Origin: Miscanthus floridulus
Taxonomy: Eukaryota; Streptophyta; Magnoliopsida; Poales; Poaceae
Reading direction: 5' to 3'
DNA length: 64,000 nucleotides
Assembly: GCF_019320115.1 (NCBI RefSeq)
Contig: NC_089581.1
Coordinates: forward strand, 14,499,925-14,563,924
The notes under the pieces were generated by a model. The model saw nothing but the letters and a program-made list of their open reading frames with translations, ran no database searches and had not been told where the DNA came from. The position numbers and the translations under genes are program-made. Each line of letters opens with the position of its first letter. The stretch's first letter is position 1. Of the stretch, positions 1-12,217 are shown one piece after another.

Positions 1-600
1 CTCAAATGTTTTACTAGTGCTCATCATGCTTTTCTTAGGATGGATGTTTCCAACTTGTTTGTCGGCTTGACAAGAGCTACAAAGCTTATCCTTTTCAAAC
101 ACAACATCTTTCAAGCCTTTAACTAAGTCATGCTTAATCAATCTATTCAATTATTTCATTCCAATATGACCAAGCCTTTTATGCCATAACCAACCCATGC
201 TAGACTTAGTGAACAAGCATATAGATAATCTAGCTTCACTAGCATTGAAATCAACCAAGTATAGATTCTCATATCTAAAGCCTTTGAAGATCAAGTTAAA
301 GCCATCTACGCTTATGATCTCTACATCATCTATTCCAAATATGCATTTGAATCCAAGATCACACAATTGAGCTACGGATAGCAAATTGAAGTTTAAGCTC
401 TCTACTAGCAACACATTGGATATGCTTATGTCATTGGATATTGCAATCTTATCGAGCCCTTTGACCTTGCCTTTGTCATTGTCACCAAATGTGATACTAT
501 CATAACCATCATTGCTATTGGTGTTGATTGAGTTGAACATTCTTGCATCACTGGTCATGTATTGAGTGCACCCACTATCAAGAACCCAATGCCTTCCTCT
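1..600 (-). pseudogene. Element A pol, protease to GAG-pre-integrase region (partial)
   Basis: The copia-type aspartic protease motif WVLDSGCTQ is visible around 590-565 with the catalytic DSG intact (579-571). It is followed by a GAG-pre-integrase segment with the signature LFTKSSMGWLWHKRLGHIG (about 220-160) and then KLCSSCQADK, which marks the entry into the integrase zinc-binding region. The frame is interrupted near 150 by a stop and the rest of integrase, RT and RNase H lies outside the window. In an intact element this polyprotein would process itself, integrate and reverse-transcribe the element. It is out of frame with the gag block upstream. Confidence 0.75.
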
Positions 601-2710
601 GGCTTTATAATTAACCTACAAAAGAAGATCAATTCTTTTTAGGTACCTAAACTTGCTGGGGTCCTTGAAGCTTAGTCACTAGGCTCTTTGTTACCCAAAT
701 GGCTTTCTTCTTTGAGCTCATCCATGGTTTACCAATGAATTTAGCCTTCACACCATTTGTACTCTTAGTAAGCATATACCATGAATCAAGCTTAATGGAG
801 GATACATTAGCATTTTTGCTCTTGTTTTTGCATTCTTGCTCTTTGTGACCCACTTGCTTGCAACTAGTGCAAAACCGACCATTGTTCTTCTCAAAACTAG
901 TCTTGTGAGGAGCAAAGGCTGCTTTGCCTTTCTTGGGGTTATAGCCCAATCCCTCTTTGTAAAGAGAAGCTCTTTGGCTACCCAAGCACATAAGCAAACG
1001 GTCCTCACCACCATAAGCCTTAGCTAAGGTGTGAGTGAGCTTAGTGACCTCCTTCTTGAGGTTCTCATTCTCAACCACTAGTGAGGTGTCACAAGTGAGA
1101 CCATCACTACTAGATGAGGTAGAAGTAGAAGTGCTACAAGAAGGGTTAGTAGGAGCAACAATGATAGGCATATATAGTGATTCATCAATTATATCACAAG
1201 TTAAACCTACATTGCAAGTTTCAACATGCTTCTTTTTATTTTGCTCATCAAGTAAAGAGAAATGAGCCTTTTCAAGCTTTTTGTGAGCTTTGCCAAGCTT
1301 CTCATTGGCTTCCTCTAGCCTCTCATGAGATGCATTGAGCTCATCAAAGGCTTGCTTAAGGGCTTTTAGTTCCTTACGCAAGCTTTTGCATTCCCTTCTC
1401 TTGATATCAAAGTGTTCTATAGCATCTTCTAGCATGTCAATTAATTCATCCTTAGCAGGTTCATCATCATCACTATCATTATCATTTTCATTTTCATGTT
1501 CATTATCATCAACATGTTCTTCATCACTTTCATCACCACAAGATTGTACCTTAGTGGCGTTAGCCATGAAGCATGATGAAGATTCGAAGAGAGAAGGCTT
1601 CTCATTGATGGCAATGCTTGCAAGAACCTTCTTCTTAGTGGTCTTGTGATCATCACTATCATTATCATCATCACTTGAGGAAGCATCACTATCCCAAGTG
1701 ACTACATATGAACCACCCTTCTTCTTCTTAAAGGTCATCTTGTCCTTCTCTTTCTTTTCCTTCTTGTCCTTCTTCTTGTTCTTCTTATTGTCATCATCAT
1801 TGTCACTATTGTATGGGCATTGAGCAACAAGATGATCTTTGCTTCCACACTTGAAGCACCTTCTTGACTCTTCTTTGTTCTTGAATGAAGACTTCTTTCT
1901 TCTAGCACGGTAGTCCTTCTTCACCATGAACTTGCCAAATCTCTTGACAAATAGAGCCATCTTCTTATCATCATCATCATCCCAAGATTCATCTTCTTCA
2001 CTTGAAGTTTCTTGCTTTGCTTTGCCCTTGGATGATGTGGCTTTGAATGCCATGATTTTCTTCTTCTCATCCTTCTTCTCATCTTTCTTCTCCTTCTTTT
2101 CTTCCTTCTCATCATCATCTCTATATGTATCATTGGTCATTATATCTCCCAACACTTAGTTTGGTGTCATGGTGTCCAAACCACTCCTTACTAGAATAGT
2201 GACCAATGTGCCAAATCTTAAAGGTAAGCATCTGAAGAACTTGTGGGAGAAGTCCTTGTCCTTCACCTCTTCTCCAAGTGCTTTGAGATCATTGATAAGC
2301 ACTTGAAGCCTATGAAACATCTCTGGCACACTCTCATCCTCCTTCATCTTGAAGCTTGCAAACTTCTCTTTTAGAATGTAAGCCTTTGCACCCTTCACGA
2401 CTTGAGTCCCCTCAAATGATTCTTCTAACTTCTTTCAAGCTTCATGTGCCATCTCGATATTCTTGATTTGCTCAAATGTTTTTTCATCAATTGCATCATA
2501 AATGGCACTTAGAGCAATATCATTGTTTTGGAGAAGCACTTCTTCGGCGGCGGTGGGATTCTCTGGATCACCAATCTCAATTTTGGTTTCCACCACCTTC
2601 CACACCTTTCTTTTGATTGACTTGATGTGTGTGGTCATTTTTGACTTCCAATAAGGATAATTTGTGCCATCAAATTGGGGTGGTTTCTTGGTGTTGTTGA
2701 TTTGAGACAT
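594..2710 (-). pseudogene. Element A gag (UBN2/DUF4219-like capsid protein, two CCHC knuckles), broken
   Basis: The N terminus (2710 down) begins MSQINNTKKPPQFDGTNYPY, a typical copia gag start (UBN2 / DUF4219 type). A lysine-rich linker follows, then a CCHC knuckle C-X2-C-X4-H-X4-C (CFKCGSKDHLVAQC, about 1858-1816), an acidic Asp/Glu/Ser-rich stretch, a coiled coil (about 1440-1250) and a second knuckle (CTSCKQVGHKEQEC, about 871-830). Two knuckles and this length are Sirevirus features. The frame from 2710 is cut by an in-frame TGA near 2434 (after MAHEA) and a TAA near 2158, so it appears as three consecutive pieces in one frame. The product would form the virus-like particle. Many Ser/Asp-repeat shadow frames on the other strand were ignored. 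Confidence 0.8.
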
Positions 2711-2752
2711 TTTAACACTGAAGGTTGTTAAGCCTCAAATAATGGTGACCTC

Positions 2753-2765
2753 GGCTCCAATACCA
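2753..2765 (-). promoter_or_regulatory. Primer binding site of element A (initiator-Met tRNA type)
   Basis: On the minus strand the bases read TGGTATTGGAGCC, two bases after the LTR end. The consensus copied from initiator tRNA-Met is TGGTATCAGAGCC, so this copy has two changes. The site defines the LTR/internal border. Confidence 0.8.
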
Positions 2766-2767
2766 CT

Positions 2768-4540
2768 TAAAAAGTCCTAATGGCTAGAGGGGGGATGAAT
2801 AGCCTAATAAAAATTTCTACAACAACACTTAATAAAATGGTTAGACAATTATGAGGCGAAGCAAGTATTGCGCTAGCCTACTCAAAATACAAGCCACCTA
2901 CCATAATTCTAGTTTAGATAGTATCTATTCACATAATAGCTATGATACTACTCTATGTTAGTGTGTTCTTAAAGGCTAACTAAAGAGCCACACTAATCAA
3001 GCAAGCAAGCTCTCACAACTAGCTACACTAAAGAGCTTGTCAACTAGTTTGCGATAATGTAAGAGAGTGATCAAGAAGATTATATCGCCATGAAGATAAA
3101 TGAACCAATCAATCACAAGGATGAATAACAATGAAGACCAATCACTTCGGAATCAAAGATGAACACAATGATTTTTACCGAGGTTCACTTGCTTGCCGGC
3201 AAGCTAGTCCTCGTTGTGATGATTTACTCACTTGAAGGTTCACGCGCTAATTGGCTTCACACGCCAAACCCTCAATAGGATGCCACACAACCAACACAAG
3301 ATGAGGATCACACAAGCCACGAGCAATCCACTAAAGTACCTTTTGGTGCTCCGCCGAGGAAAGGTCAAGAACCCCTCACAATCACCACAATTGGAGCCGG
3401 AGTCAATCACCACCTCCGCTCAATGATCCTCGCTGCTCCAAGCCATCTAGGTGGCAGCAACCACCAAAAGTAACAAGCGAAATCCACAGTGAAACACGAA
3501 CACCAAGTGCCTCTAGATGAAATCACTCAAGCAATGCACTTGGATTCACTCCCAATCTCACTATGATGATGAATCAATGATGGATATGAGTGGGAGGGCT
3601 TTGGCTAAGCTCACAAGGTTGCTATGTCAATGAAAATGGCCAAAGTTGTGAGCCATAGTCGGCCATGGGGCTTAAATAGAACCCCCCACGAAATAGAGCC
3701 GTTATACCCCTTCACTGGGCACACTGCGCTCTGACCGGACGCTCCGGTCATACTGACCGGACCCTGGACTCAGCGTCCGGTCCACTGATTTATGCCACAT
3801 GTCACTCTGAGTTAAAACTGAATCGTCAGATCACAACGGCTAAGTGATGACCGGACCATAGAGCCTCAGCGTCCAGTCGAGTACAGTAAGGGTCCAAATC
3901 CATTTTTCCTCGACCGGACACGTCTGATCCACCTCGATCGGACACAGCCTAGCGTCCGGTGGTATTCCTAGCTTCTGGACCACCAAGTTAGCGCGACTAG
4001 ATGCAGGCAGTCAGCGTTCGGTGCATTCAGATCCAGTGTCTGGTCACTTGATCGACGCTGGCATCTCCTCTATCTTCTTTACCCTTGCTCAAATGTGCTA
4101 ACCACCAAGTGTATCACCTTGTGCACATGTGTTAGCATATTTTCACAAACATTTTCAAGGGTGTTAGTTCTCCACTAGATCCTAAATACATATGCAATGA
4201 GTTAGAGCATCTAGTGGCACTTTGATAACCGCAGTCCGATACAAGTTTTACTCCTCTTAATAGTACGGCTATCTATCCTAAATATAATCACACTCTCTAA
4301 GTGTCTTGATCACCAAAACAAAATAGCTCCTACAAGTTATACCTTTGTCTTGAGCTTTTGTTTTTCTCTTTCTTCTTTTCAAGTTTAAGCCCTTGATCAT
4401 CGTCATGCCATCACCATTGTCATGCTATGATCTTCATTAGCTTCTCCACTTGAAGTATGCTACCTATCTCATGATCACTTGATAAACTAGGTTAGCACTT
4501 AGGGTTTCATCAATTCACCAAAACTAAACTAGAGCTTTCA
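2768..4540 (-). repeat. 5' LTR of element A (1773 bp)
   Basis: On the minus strand the LTR begins TGAAAGCTCTAG at 4540 and ends at 2768 next to the primer binding site. The expected terminal CA has become TA. It contains a cluster of GACCGGACGC / GCGTCCGGTC half-palindromes at about 3720-4050, many already decayed to CCAGAC or CTGGTC forms. The partner LTR is outside the window, so divergence cannot be read. Confidence 0.75.
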
Positions 4541-5733
4541 GCGGCGTTGTAAACTTTCGTTGATGACTACGGTATTTTTACCGATGTATCGAGAAGCACG
4601 TAAGCTTTTTCCTAGTCCTCGTTGGAGCCCCTCGCAAGGGCCAAGCTCTCGGTCGGTTAACTCTGTGGATAGCCCCAGGCCTTCCCCACGCGTAAGTGGG
4701 TCTCCGGTATGCCTTCCGGCAAGCCTCTCCCGGACCGCTCCCCGCCGTCTTCACTATCAAGCTTTCGACTAAACCGCCACGGGCCTTGTTCCCTTCGGTA
4801 CACGATGGCGGCCACACCATACAACAATGGTGCGTGCAAGCACTGAGTGGTAAGAGGTGTGCAAACCTCACTAAACACTAGGCCTAAACCTAGAGCAAGC
4901 GGATAAGTGATGGTCCAACTAATATAAGCACTTCGTAAAGCACCTACGCTAATCGTCGAATATATCACTAAGCACTATACAAGTGCAGATCACTAAAATA
5001 GTGTATCAACACCCTTGATATGTTTCCTTAGCTCTTCCCTGCTAAAATGATCGGTTGGGAGGTCTATTTATAAGCCCTATGGGACGAAACCTAGCTTTCT
5101 GCTACTGACCAGACGCTCAGGTCGTCCTGACCAGATGCGTCCGGTCGTCCCGCCCGTTGAGTGTTCTCGTAGAGATCGAACGCACTGCCGAGTTTGGTCA
5201 TCATCGACCAGACGTGTCCGGCCATAATTCCATCGCTCTGGAACCTCTCTGGACATGATCAGACGCTGCACTTTGTGCATCCGGTCATCCAATGCCGCTG
5301 TGTCTGGTCACGCTAAAAACATTGTCGTGATGAACAAACAATATCATCGGTGCATTTGGTCACTGCTTCGCTCAGCGTCCGGTCACAGCTGTTGACGCCT
5401 GCTCATGCCGAGCAACTGATCAGACACGTCCGGTCCTCATAAGGCCACGTCCGGTCACCTCTGTCGAGCTCGTTTCTTCACGATCTTGAGTTCGGCTTGG
5501 TTTCCATCTTCGTGCTTGGACTTTGCCTTATATCTTAGGTCTTCTCTTGTGCTTCTAGAGTCTTGCTTATGGTGTTGATTGTGAGATCATCATGTCGCCT
5601 TCGTCCAAGTCACGTCTTGCACCCCTCTGAACTACAAAACAATTACTTGCAAATTTATTAGTCCAATTTGGTTGTGTTGGTCATCAAACACCAAAATCCA
5701 AAGTAAATGAGCCTAGGGTTCATTTTTCTTACA
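4541..5733 (-). repeat. 3' LTR of element B, interrupted at its far end by element A
   Basis: Homology to the right LTR starts near 4549 (matching 9551) and runs to the LTR start at 5733 (minus strand TGTAAGAAAAATG). About 285 bp equivalent to 9266-9550 are missing here and would lie beyond A, outside the window. It holds a CCGG palindrome cluster at about 5100-5480. Confidence 0.8.
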
Positions 5734-7045
5734 ATCTTCCCCTTTTTGGTGATTGATGACAACACGATCAAAACAAGCAAATAATAAAAATTTTAGAATT
5801 TAAAAACTATTTAGTTGCTAGGATGCAATGCAAAGGGCAAGGTTATATGATGCTGAAAGATACCTCATGTAAGCTAAAGATACCACATGTAAGCTATTGC
5901 ATACCACATGTAAGCTAATGCATACCACATGTAAACATTTTTGGAAATTTATTTTGCCCTCACAAATGTCCCCATATGGCATTATGGATTTAAATCTCCT
6001 CCTAACTCCATAATCCACTATCCTTCCTTTCTCGAACCATTACTACTTGTAAATTATTATGATTGGACTTGCTTTTGGTCCTACAAATTATCTCTCTTTG
6101 GCATCAAACACCGAAAAGAAAGACATTAGTAGCATAAGAGAGGGTCAAACTTTGTGATCCTTTGTATGTGGAGTGGAATAGGTCACAAAATTTGACTCTC
6201 ACATTACATAGATGAAGCCCCCCTAAATATATGCATACATATGATGGAGAATGCAGTTTATGCATAATTGGTAAATTAATGCTCAAGGGAGTTTAATCTA
6301 TATAATGCATGGAGAAAGCATATAAATACCAAAGTGAAATCGAAATACCACATGTAGAAACCAATTTGATTTATACCACTTGCAATAGGTGGTGGATATT
6401 TGAAGTATGATGCTTAACTCCGGGGACTCCATTTTCCTTGCAATAAGACTACTACACACATGATAAGCTTGAAAAGATGTTAGTCTTAAAGCATCCAACT
6501 TGTAGAGTAACCCCCCTCTAAATTTATGCACACAAGTATGGAATATTTATAGGAGATATGCACATTGATTTTAGAATAAAAAATACCACTTGAAAGATGA
6601 CATGACATGAATATGAGAATCATTTTTAAATGTGATATTCAGGAAAAATTATCTACAATTTAGACTTTGGCACATATTAGATGAACAATTATAAAACAAG
6701 CTATGTGTTGTGCTCCTAAACAATTTAAACCATGTAGGTTTGCTCCAAGGGTTAAGAGTGAAACTGAGCAAGCCTACCATAAGATATACCTAGTGTATGC
6801 AAGACAAAAGATTAAACATGCAAATGCAAACCTAGGTATGAAAAGGAACTAGATGCTAATTAAAATTATAAGAAATTAAATCTAGTTACATAACATGGGA
6901 AGGGGAATTTAGGTCCATAGTATTCACTAACCCACTTGGCAATTGGCATGATCCAATGTGATGCACCCCATGAAATGCACCCAAAACTATACCAAGTCTC
7001 CAAATTCCCCGAAGTCCATCGGACATCTTACTTCCCTTTCGGGAT
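5734..7045 (-). other. Non-coding 3' internal region of element B with polypurine tracts
   Basis: There is no credible coding frame. The main polypurine tract (minus strand CCAAAAAGGGGAAGA, 5750-5735) abuts the 3' LTR. Further purine-rich AGGGGGG-like tracts lie near 6207-6220 and 6510-6520. The region matches 48216-49458 of element D in layout, including the sentence-like repeats of 'acatgtggtat' (5880-5940). Confidence 0.6.
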
Positions 7046-9194
7046 CTAAACTTTCTTGGTGCTCTTCATGTTGGAAATGATCTCCTTTGGCCCCCAAATG
7101 CGTTTGGCCCTATTGTTGGCTTGCCTGTTCACCTTGACGGCCACCACCTTGTCATTTTTCTTCTTCTTCAAGAGATAAGGTGTGGAGGTCTTTTTGTCCA
7201 CCTTGTTGGTGTAGGTGTTGGAGAGCTTGCTTGTTTCCTTTTTGTTTTTCTCTTTCTTCTTAGCTCCTCCCCCATTCTTCACCTTGTACTCATAGGACTT
7301 GTGGCCTTCTTTGTGGCATACGTAGCAAACCACGGTTTGCCCTTCATCAAGCTTCTTCAATCCCTTGACGGTGTTATCTTAATGAAGTTAGGCTTGCTCC
7401 GTCTTACCTTTCACTCGAGTCAAATCCTTGATGAGGTGAGCCACTTCTTACTTGAGTTGCTCATTATCCATTGTGACCTCTTGTGTGCATGTTTCTACAA
7501 TAACTTTCTCAACACAAACTTGGTTGCACAAGGGTGAGTCTAAATATAAATCATTACAAGAAGTAGAGACATCCTTTTTAGGCATGTCAAAAATTGAACC
7601 TTTCTTTTTAGGTGCCTCGGTGGGGATTGTACCGACGGCTTTAAGATTTGCAACTTTATTAGTTAGCTCATCACAATGTTTGCACATAGTTTTCATTTTA
7701 GCGAGCAAACTTTTATAAGCATCTTGTGAGCTAGCTAACTTTTCCTTTATTTTTTCATTTTTCTTCACAAGTTGCTCATCATTGATTGTGCACTTTATTT
7801 GTGTTTGCACTAGTCTCAAGTTGCTCAATTTTAGTAGATAGCTCCATATTAAGATTGACAAAAGTTTCATATTGTTCAAACAAAGTAGCATAAGCTTGAT
7901 GTGAGCTATCTAGTTTTTCTTTTAATTTTTCAAGCTTCTTTTGTTGACTAGTGCAAACTTTTACAAAGTTAAGATTTTCTTGCACAATTTTATCATAAGA
8001 AGGTAGCTCATCATCACTATCACTATCATTGTCATTATCACTAGGGATAAGCTTTTTGTTACCTCGTACCATAAGGCACACACGTGAGGTGCTTAATGAT
8101 GAGTGCTTGTGCCTGCGCCTCTTGTGGTGGTCTTCTTCTTCACTTGAAGAATCGTCCCATGACCTTATTGATGTGAGGGCTTTGTCCTTGCACGCCTTTT
8201 TTGTCTTGGGTGTGGTCTTATTTAGACAAACTTCCACAAAGTGCCCTAACTCACCGCATCCATAGCATCCCTTCTTTCTTTGCTCATTTCTTTGATTAGT
8301 GAAGATAAAATCTTAAATTTGGATGGGTACACCCTTGACATTGAGTTTTTGGATCATCTTCTCTATCTTGTTGATAAGTTTGATAGATTCTTCATCAAGG
8401 TCAAAGATGGAGGAGGAAGATTGATCATCATCACTTGATTATTCATCATCATCATCCTCATCTTCTTCTTCATCTTCACTTGAGAAGCTTGAGCTTGAGC
8501 TTGTCTCAACTTGCTTGTCCTTCATCTTCTTTTTCTCACAACATGCGAGAGCTTTGCCTTTGCTTGATGAAGAGGCTTCTTCTTGACCCATCTTGCGTGA
8601 AATTTTAAATGCCACTAACTTGCCAATGACTATGGCTAGGGTCATGGTACTCAAGTCCTCCATGTTGTGAAGGATGGTGATAATGCTTGCATATTTCTTT
8701 TATGGTAGAATGGAGATGATCTTCCTCACGATGTCCTCATCACCTAGCTTTGTTAATCTTATAGAATTGAGCTCATTGATAATTAGATTCAAACGAGAAT
8801 ACATATCACGAACAAGCTTATCATCATTCATTTTAAAAGAATCATAACTTTGTTGAGCTAGACAATGTTTTTACTCACGAACATTAGTTGTGCCATCATG
8901 GAGCTCTTAGAGTTTTAACCAAATTTCATGTGTCGTATTTAAAGTGAACACTTGGTTAAACACATCCATGCTAAAAGATTCAAACAAACAATTTTTAGCT
9001 CTATCATTGAAATGAATTTCTTTTTCTTCACTCTTTGTGGGTTTATCGGGATTCTTAATGGGTTTCATTCCGTCATGAGTGACTCTCCAAACACCTAAAT
9101 CTACTGCCTCAAGATGACAAGCCATTCTAGATTTATAGTAGGGGAAGTTAGTGCCGTCAAAGTGCAGAGGCTTAGAGGTATCGATCCCAACCAC
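7046..9194 (-). pseudogene. Element B gag, degraded
   Basis: The N terminus (9194 down) has FDGTNFPYYKSRMACHLEAV and the long segment up to HEIWLKL that is shared almost residue for residue with element D gag. Further pieces are a Ser/Glu-rich acidic stretch (8663-8439), a Lys/Gln coiled coil (8237-7448) and a C-terminal knuckle block (7360-7046). The last knuckle reads CYVCHKEGHKSYEY: the final Cys is Tyr, so zinc binding by that knuckle should be lost. The block 8237-7779 keeps an intact VRGN codon run where D has a stop. Several stops and frame changes split the protein. No pol follows. Confidence 0.8.
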
Positions 9195-9250
9195 TTAAAA
9201 TAGCGTTGGCTCAACGACGATGAAGCCAAAGGTCCAAATTGAGCCAATCA

Positions 9251-9263
9251 GGCTCTGATACCA
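9251..9263 (-). promoter_or_regulatory. Primer binding site of element B
   Basis: The minus strand reads TGGTATCAGAGCC, an exact match to the initiator-Met tRNA 3'-end complement, separated by two bases from the LTR end at 9266. Confidence 0.9.
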
Positions 9264-9265
9264 CT

Positions 9266-10649
9266 TGTAAGGGACCGTGATGCCTAAGAGGAGAGGAGTG
9301 AATTAGGCAACTCAAAACTCTAACTCTAAACTATGGCCTCTTTTTCTATCCTTAGCAAAACCTATACAAAAGATAAACTATCTAAATGTGCAACTATGGT
9401 TTTGCTAGTGTGTTGCTATCTCTACCGCAAAAAGGAGTTATGCAATTTAGGTTCCAAACCTATCAACTAGCCTATCACTAAGCTAGGAAAGTAAAGCACA
9501 AACCAAGATTGCAATGTAAATGCGAAAGCTAAAGAGTAAGGTAGAGATATGTAAACTCCCGTCGATGACTTTGGTATTTTTACCGAGGTATCGAGAAGCG
9601 CGCAAGCTTCCCCCTAGTCCTTGTTGGAGCCCCTCGCAAGGAATCCCTTGCAAGGGCCAAGCTCTTGGTTGTGTAACTTTGTGGATAGCCCCGGGCCTTT
9701 TCCACACGCAAGTGGGTCTTCGGTGTGCCTTCCGGCAAGCCTCTCCCGGACTGCTCCGCGCCATCTTCACTATCAAGCTTCCGACCAAATCACCGTAGGC
9801 CTTGTTCCCTTCGGTACACGGTGGCGGCCACATCATAAACGCGGTTGGTGTGATCTTACAAGACTACAAGCCCCTCTGATATACAACAATGGTGCGCGCA
9901 AGCACCGAGTGGTAAGAGATGTGCAAACCTCACTAAACACTAGGCCTAAATGTAGAGCAAGCGCATAAGCGGTGGTCTAACTAACCTAAGCACTTCATAA
10001 AACACCTACGCTAATCACCGAATATATCACTAAGAACTATGCAAGTAGAGATCACTAAAATAGTGTATCAACACTCTTGATATGTTTCCTCAGCTCTCCC
10101 TTGCTAAAATAGCCAGTTGGGGGTCTATTTATAAGCCCCATGGAGAAAGTAGCCGTTAAGGATGAAACCCAACTTTCTGCTACTGACCGAACGCTGCTGT
10201 CGTCCTAACCAGATGTGTCCGGTCGTCCTGACCATTGAGCGCACGCGTAGAGATCGGACGCACTACCGAGTCTGGTCATCATCGACCGAACGTGTCCGGT
10301 CACAGTTCCGTCGCTCTGGAACCTCTCTAGACATGATCGGACGCGTCCAGTCCTCATAGGGCCACGTCCGGTCACCTCTGTCGAGCTCGTTTCTTGACGA
10401 TCTTGCGTTCGGCTTGGTTCTCATCTTCATGCTTAGACTTTGCTTGATATCTTGGTCTTCTCTTGTGCTTCTAAGGTCTTGCTTATGGTGTTCATAATGG
10501 GATCATCATGTCGCCTTCGTCCAAGTCATGTATTGCGCCCTTTTGAACTACAAAACAATTACTTGTAAATTCATTAGTCCGATTTAGTTGTGTTGGTCAT
10601 CAAACATCAAAATCTAAAGTAAATGGGCCTAGGATCTATTTTCCTTACA
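9266..10649 (-). repeat. 5' LTR of element B (1384 bp)
   Basis: Minus-strand ends are TGTAAGGAAAATAG at 10649 and CTTACA at 9266. A TATAAATA box (minus strand) lies at 10133-10126, with the palindrome-rich U3 part at about 10180-10390. Small apparent reading frames inside are LTR shadows shared by all copies. Confidence 0.85.
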
Positions 10650-11558
10650 AGCAGGAAGGCTCGTTATGCTCTTGTCGTGGGTTCTGGCTCTTTCCAGACC
10701 GACTGATTGGAGGCGGAGAAAGGTGGAGGTCTAAGCACCATACTGAGACCGAGTCTCAAGTGTGGGGACTTAGAGTCCAAGTTTGGACAAGGACCTAGAC
10801 CCCGTGACAGGAGTGGAATGGGTTGGTCTTGTTTGTGCCTGGGATACAAACGGGACGTGTGTTTCGGGGTACCTAGCTGGGATACATTAGTTCGCGAATC
10901 GCTATTTCTGTGAGACGGCATGACTTGGCTATGGTCTAGCACCGTAGTAAGAACTGAAAGATGAAAGATGGTGAAATGGTTCTGATTGCTTAACCCTTGC
11001 TTGAAACTAGAACATGTGCTTACCTAGAATGGTTAGCTAATGAAGTAATCATGACTACTAATAAAACTTGACTGTAAGGATGAACTATTAGTAATGCTTT
11101 TCGCAAACAAAAGAAAATAGCAAACCCATAGTGCCTATCATACTCCTTGGAGTCGGGAAGCTATTCCCACTAGTCGGGTAAGTCTTGCGAGTACATTGTG
11201 TACTCAGGGTTTATTTTACCCCTGTTGCAGGTGCATCTTAAGGAGTAGCTCTTGTGTGGAGGATTCCTCTAGTGGGCACAGACGGATCCTTGTATCGATT
11301 CCACTAGATGTTTATTTTTATTCCACTATTTAATTATCGCACTCTAAACTCTGGTATTGTAATAAATAATTTTCAAGAACTCTGGTTGTATGAAATGGAC
11401 TAAGTATTATAAGTTCGTACTCATTATTGGATTCTGGATGTAAAACATGGATTGTTTTGAGTTCTTCCTTGGTATGTGCTCGACAGAACTGTCCAAGGTA
11501 GCTAACTTTCGGGGGCTTAGTGTCTAGTGGAAGACGAGTGCCTCCGAAAGCGTGTTAT
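10650..11558 (+). repeat. Truncated LTR fragment of the long-LTR gypsy family
   Basis: The stretch from GGAAGGCTCGTTATGC to CGTGTTATTTCGGG is colinear with 40755-41665 (3' LTR) and 31615-32490 (5' LTR) of the gypsy element. It keeps the shared GTCGGGTAAGTCTTGCGAG block (11173-11191). It starts exactly where element B ends, so B probably inserted in this LTR. The fragment stops short of the family's LTR terminus. Confidence 0.8.
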
Positions 11559-12217
11559 TTCGGGCACGCGCATCTCGGCCTCCATTGACAGCATGGTCGT
11601 CGAGCACTCTACGACATGGCCCTCCTCCTCCTCTCTGCCCCTTCACGTGCCCTCTCGCTTGCTCCATGGATGTAGTCGCGGCCTCGTCGGGCCACTGTGA
11701 TGACAACATGGGAGAAACTGAGGCCGAATGTAGTCGAAGTGGAGAGATTGGGAAGCTCGGGTGCCCCGGCCATGGCGGCAGCCATGGTCTCCCATGTTGT
11801 CATCACAGTGGCCCGACGAGGCCGTGACACCACTCCTTGGCATGGAACAGAGCCCACAGCACCGCCCCTCTGACCTCGGCGAGGTGCGTCGCCGCCCCTT
11901 GGCATTGGCCCAACGCGCGCCGCACCCCTGGCCGTTGAGCATCGTCGGGAGTGGAGGAGCTCCGCCAGGTGGGGAGGGGTGCGCCGCCGAGAGGGGAGGG
12001 GAGGGGAGGGTAGCGCCATTAGAGGGGAGGGGCGCGGCTGCGAGCAGCTGTAGGAGGGGTGGGGACCGGCAATAATTGAGGGGTAGGGCAAGTCCATTTG
12101 GGCCAGTAGTCTCAAATAGCCACCCTTCAACGGACTACAGGCTAGTAGTCTCAAAAACCACTTTAGTCCGTCTTTAGTCCCCCTATTTAGCAAACTAGGG
12201 ACTAAATGAGACTATAA
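11559..12217. other. GC-rich unique-looking segment containing a long perfect inverted repeat
   Basis: There is no recognisable protein; long open frames on both strands are compositional. It holds the 37-bp hairpin listed separately and, at 12165-12210, a short imperfect palindrome built on TTTAGTCCCC / GGGACTAAA that resembles a DNA-transposon remnant. Confidence 0.4.
11679..11824. repeat. Perfect 37-bp inverted repeat with 72-bp loop
   Basis: Bases 11679-11715 and 11788-11824 are exact reverse complements (CGGCCTCGTCGGGCC... against ...GGCCCGACGAGGCCG), separated by 72 bp. Imperfect pairing seems to continue outward. A transcript would form a strong hairpin. Confidence 0.9.

Larger units (their letters stand above)
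1..4540 (-). mobile_element. Sirevirus-type Ty1/copia LTR retrotransposon A (5' part; 3' part lies outside the window)
   Basis: Read on the minus strand the order is 5' LTR (4540-2768), primer binding site (2765-2753), gag (from 2710) and the start of pol, which runs off the window at base 1. A long gag with two CCHC knuckles and a coiled coil, and CCGG-rich palindromes in the LTR, fit the Sirevirus (Maximus/SIRE) lineage. It abuts an LTR of element B that lacks its first ~285 bp, so A most likely inserted into that LTR. Gag is broken by stops, so this copy is dead. The insertion duplication cannot be tested because the other end is outside the window. Confidence 0.85.
4541..10649 (-). mobile_element. 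Gag-only (non-autonomous) Sirevirus-related LTR element B
   Basis: On the minus strand: 5' LTR 10649-9266, primer binding site 9263-9251, gag remnants 9194-7046, a non-coding 3' segment, polypurine tract 5750-5735 and 3' LTR from 5733. The internal part is about 3.5 kb and shows no protease, integrase, reverse transcriptase or RNase H. LTRs and gag match element D in opposite orientation, so this is a family and not a single deletion product. Element A interrupts the left LTR. The right flank (10650 on) is a gypsy LTR fragment, the presumed target. Confidence 0.85.

Noticed and set aside
1335..2159. Serine/leucine-rich plus-strand frames opposite A gag
   Set aside because: Reverse complement of Lys/Glu/Asp-rich gag codons; no independent coding evidence.
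11609..12193. 194-residue minus-strand frame
   Set aside because: GC-rich composition, Pro/Arg/Ala low complexity and passage through the inverted repeat; no domain.
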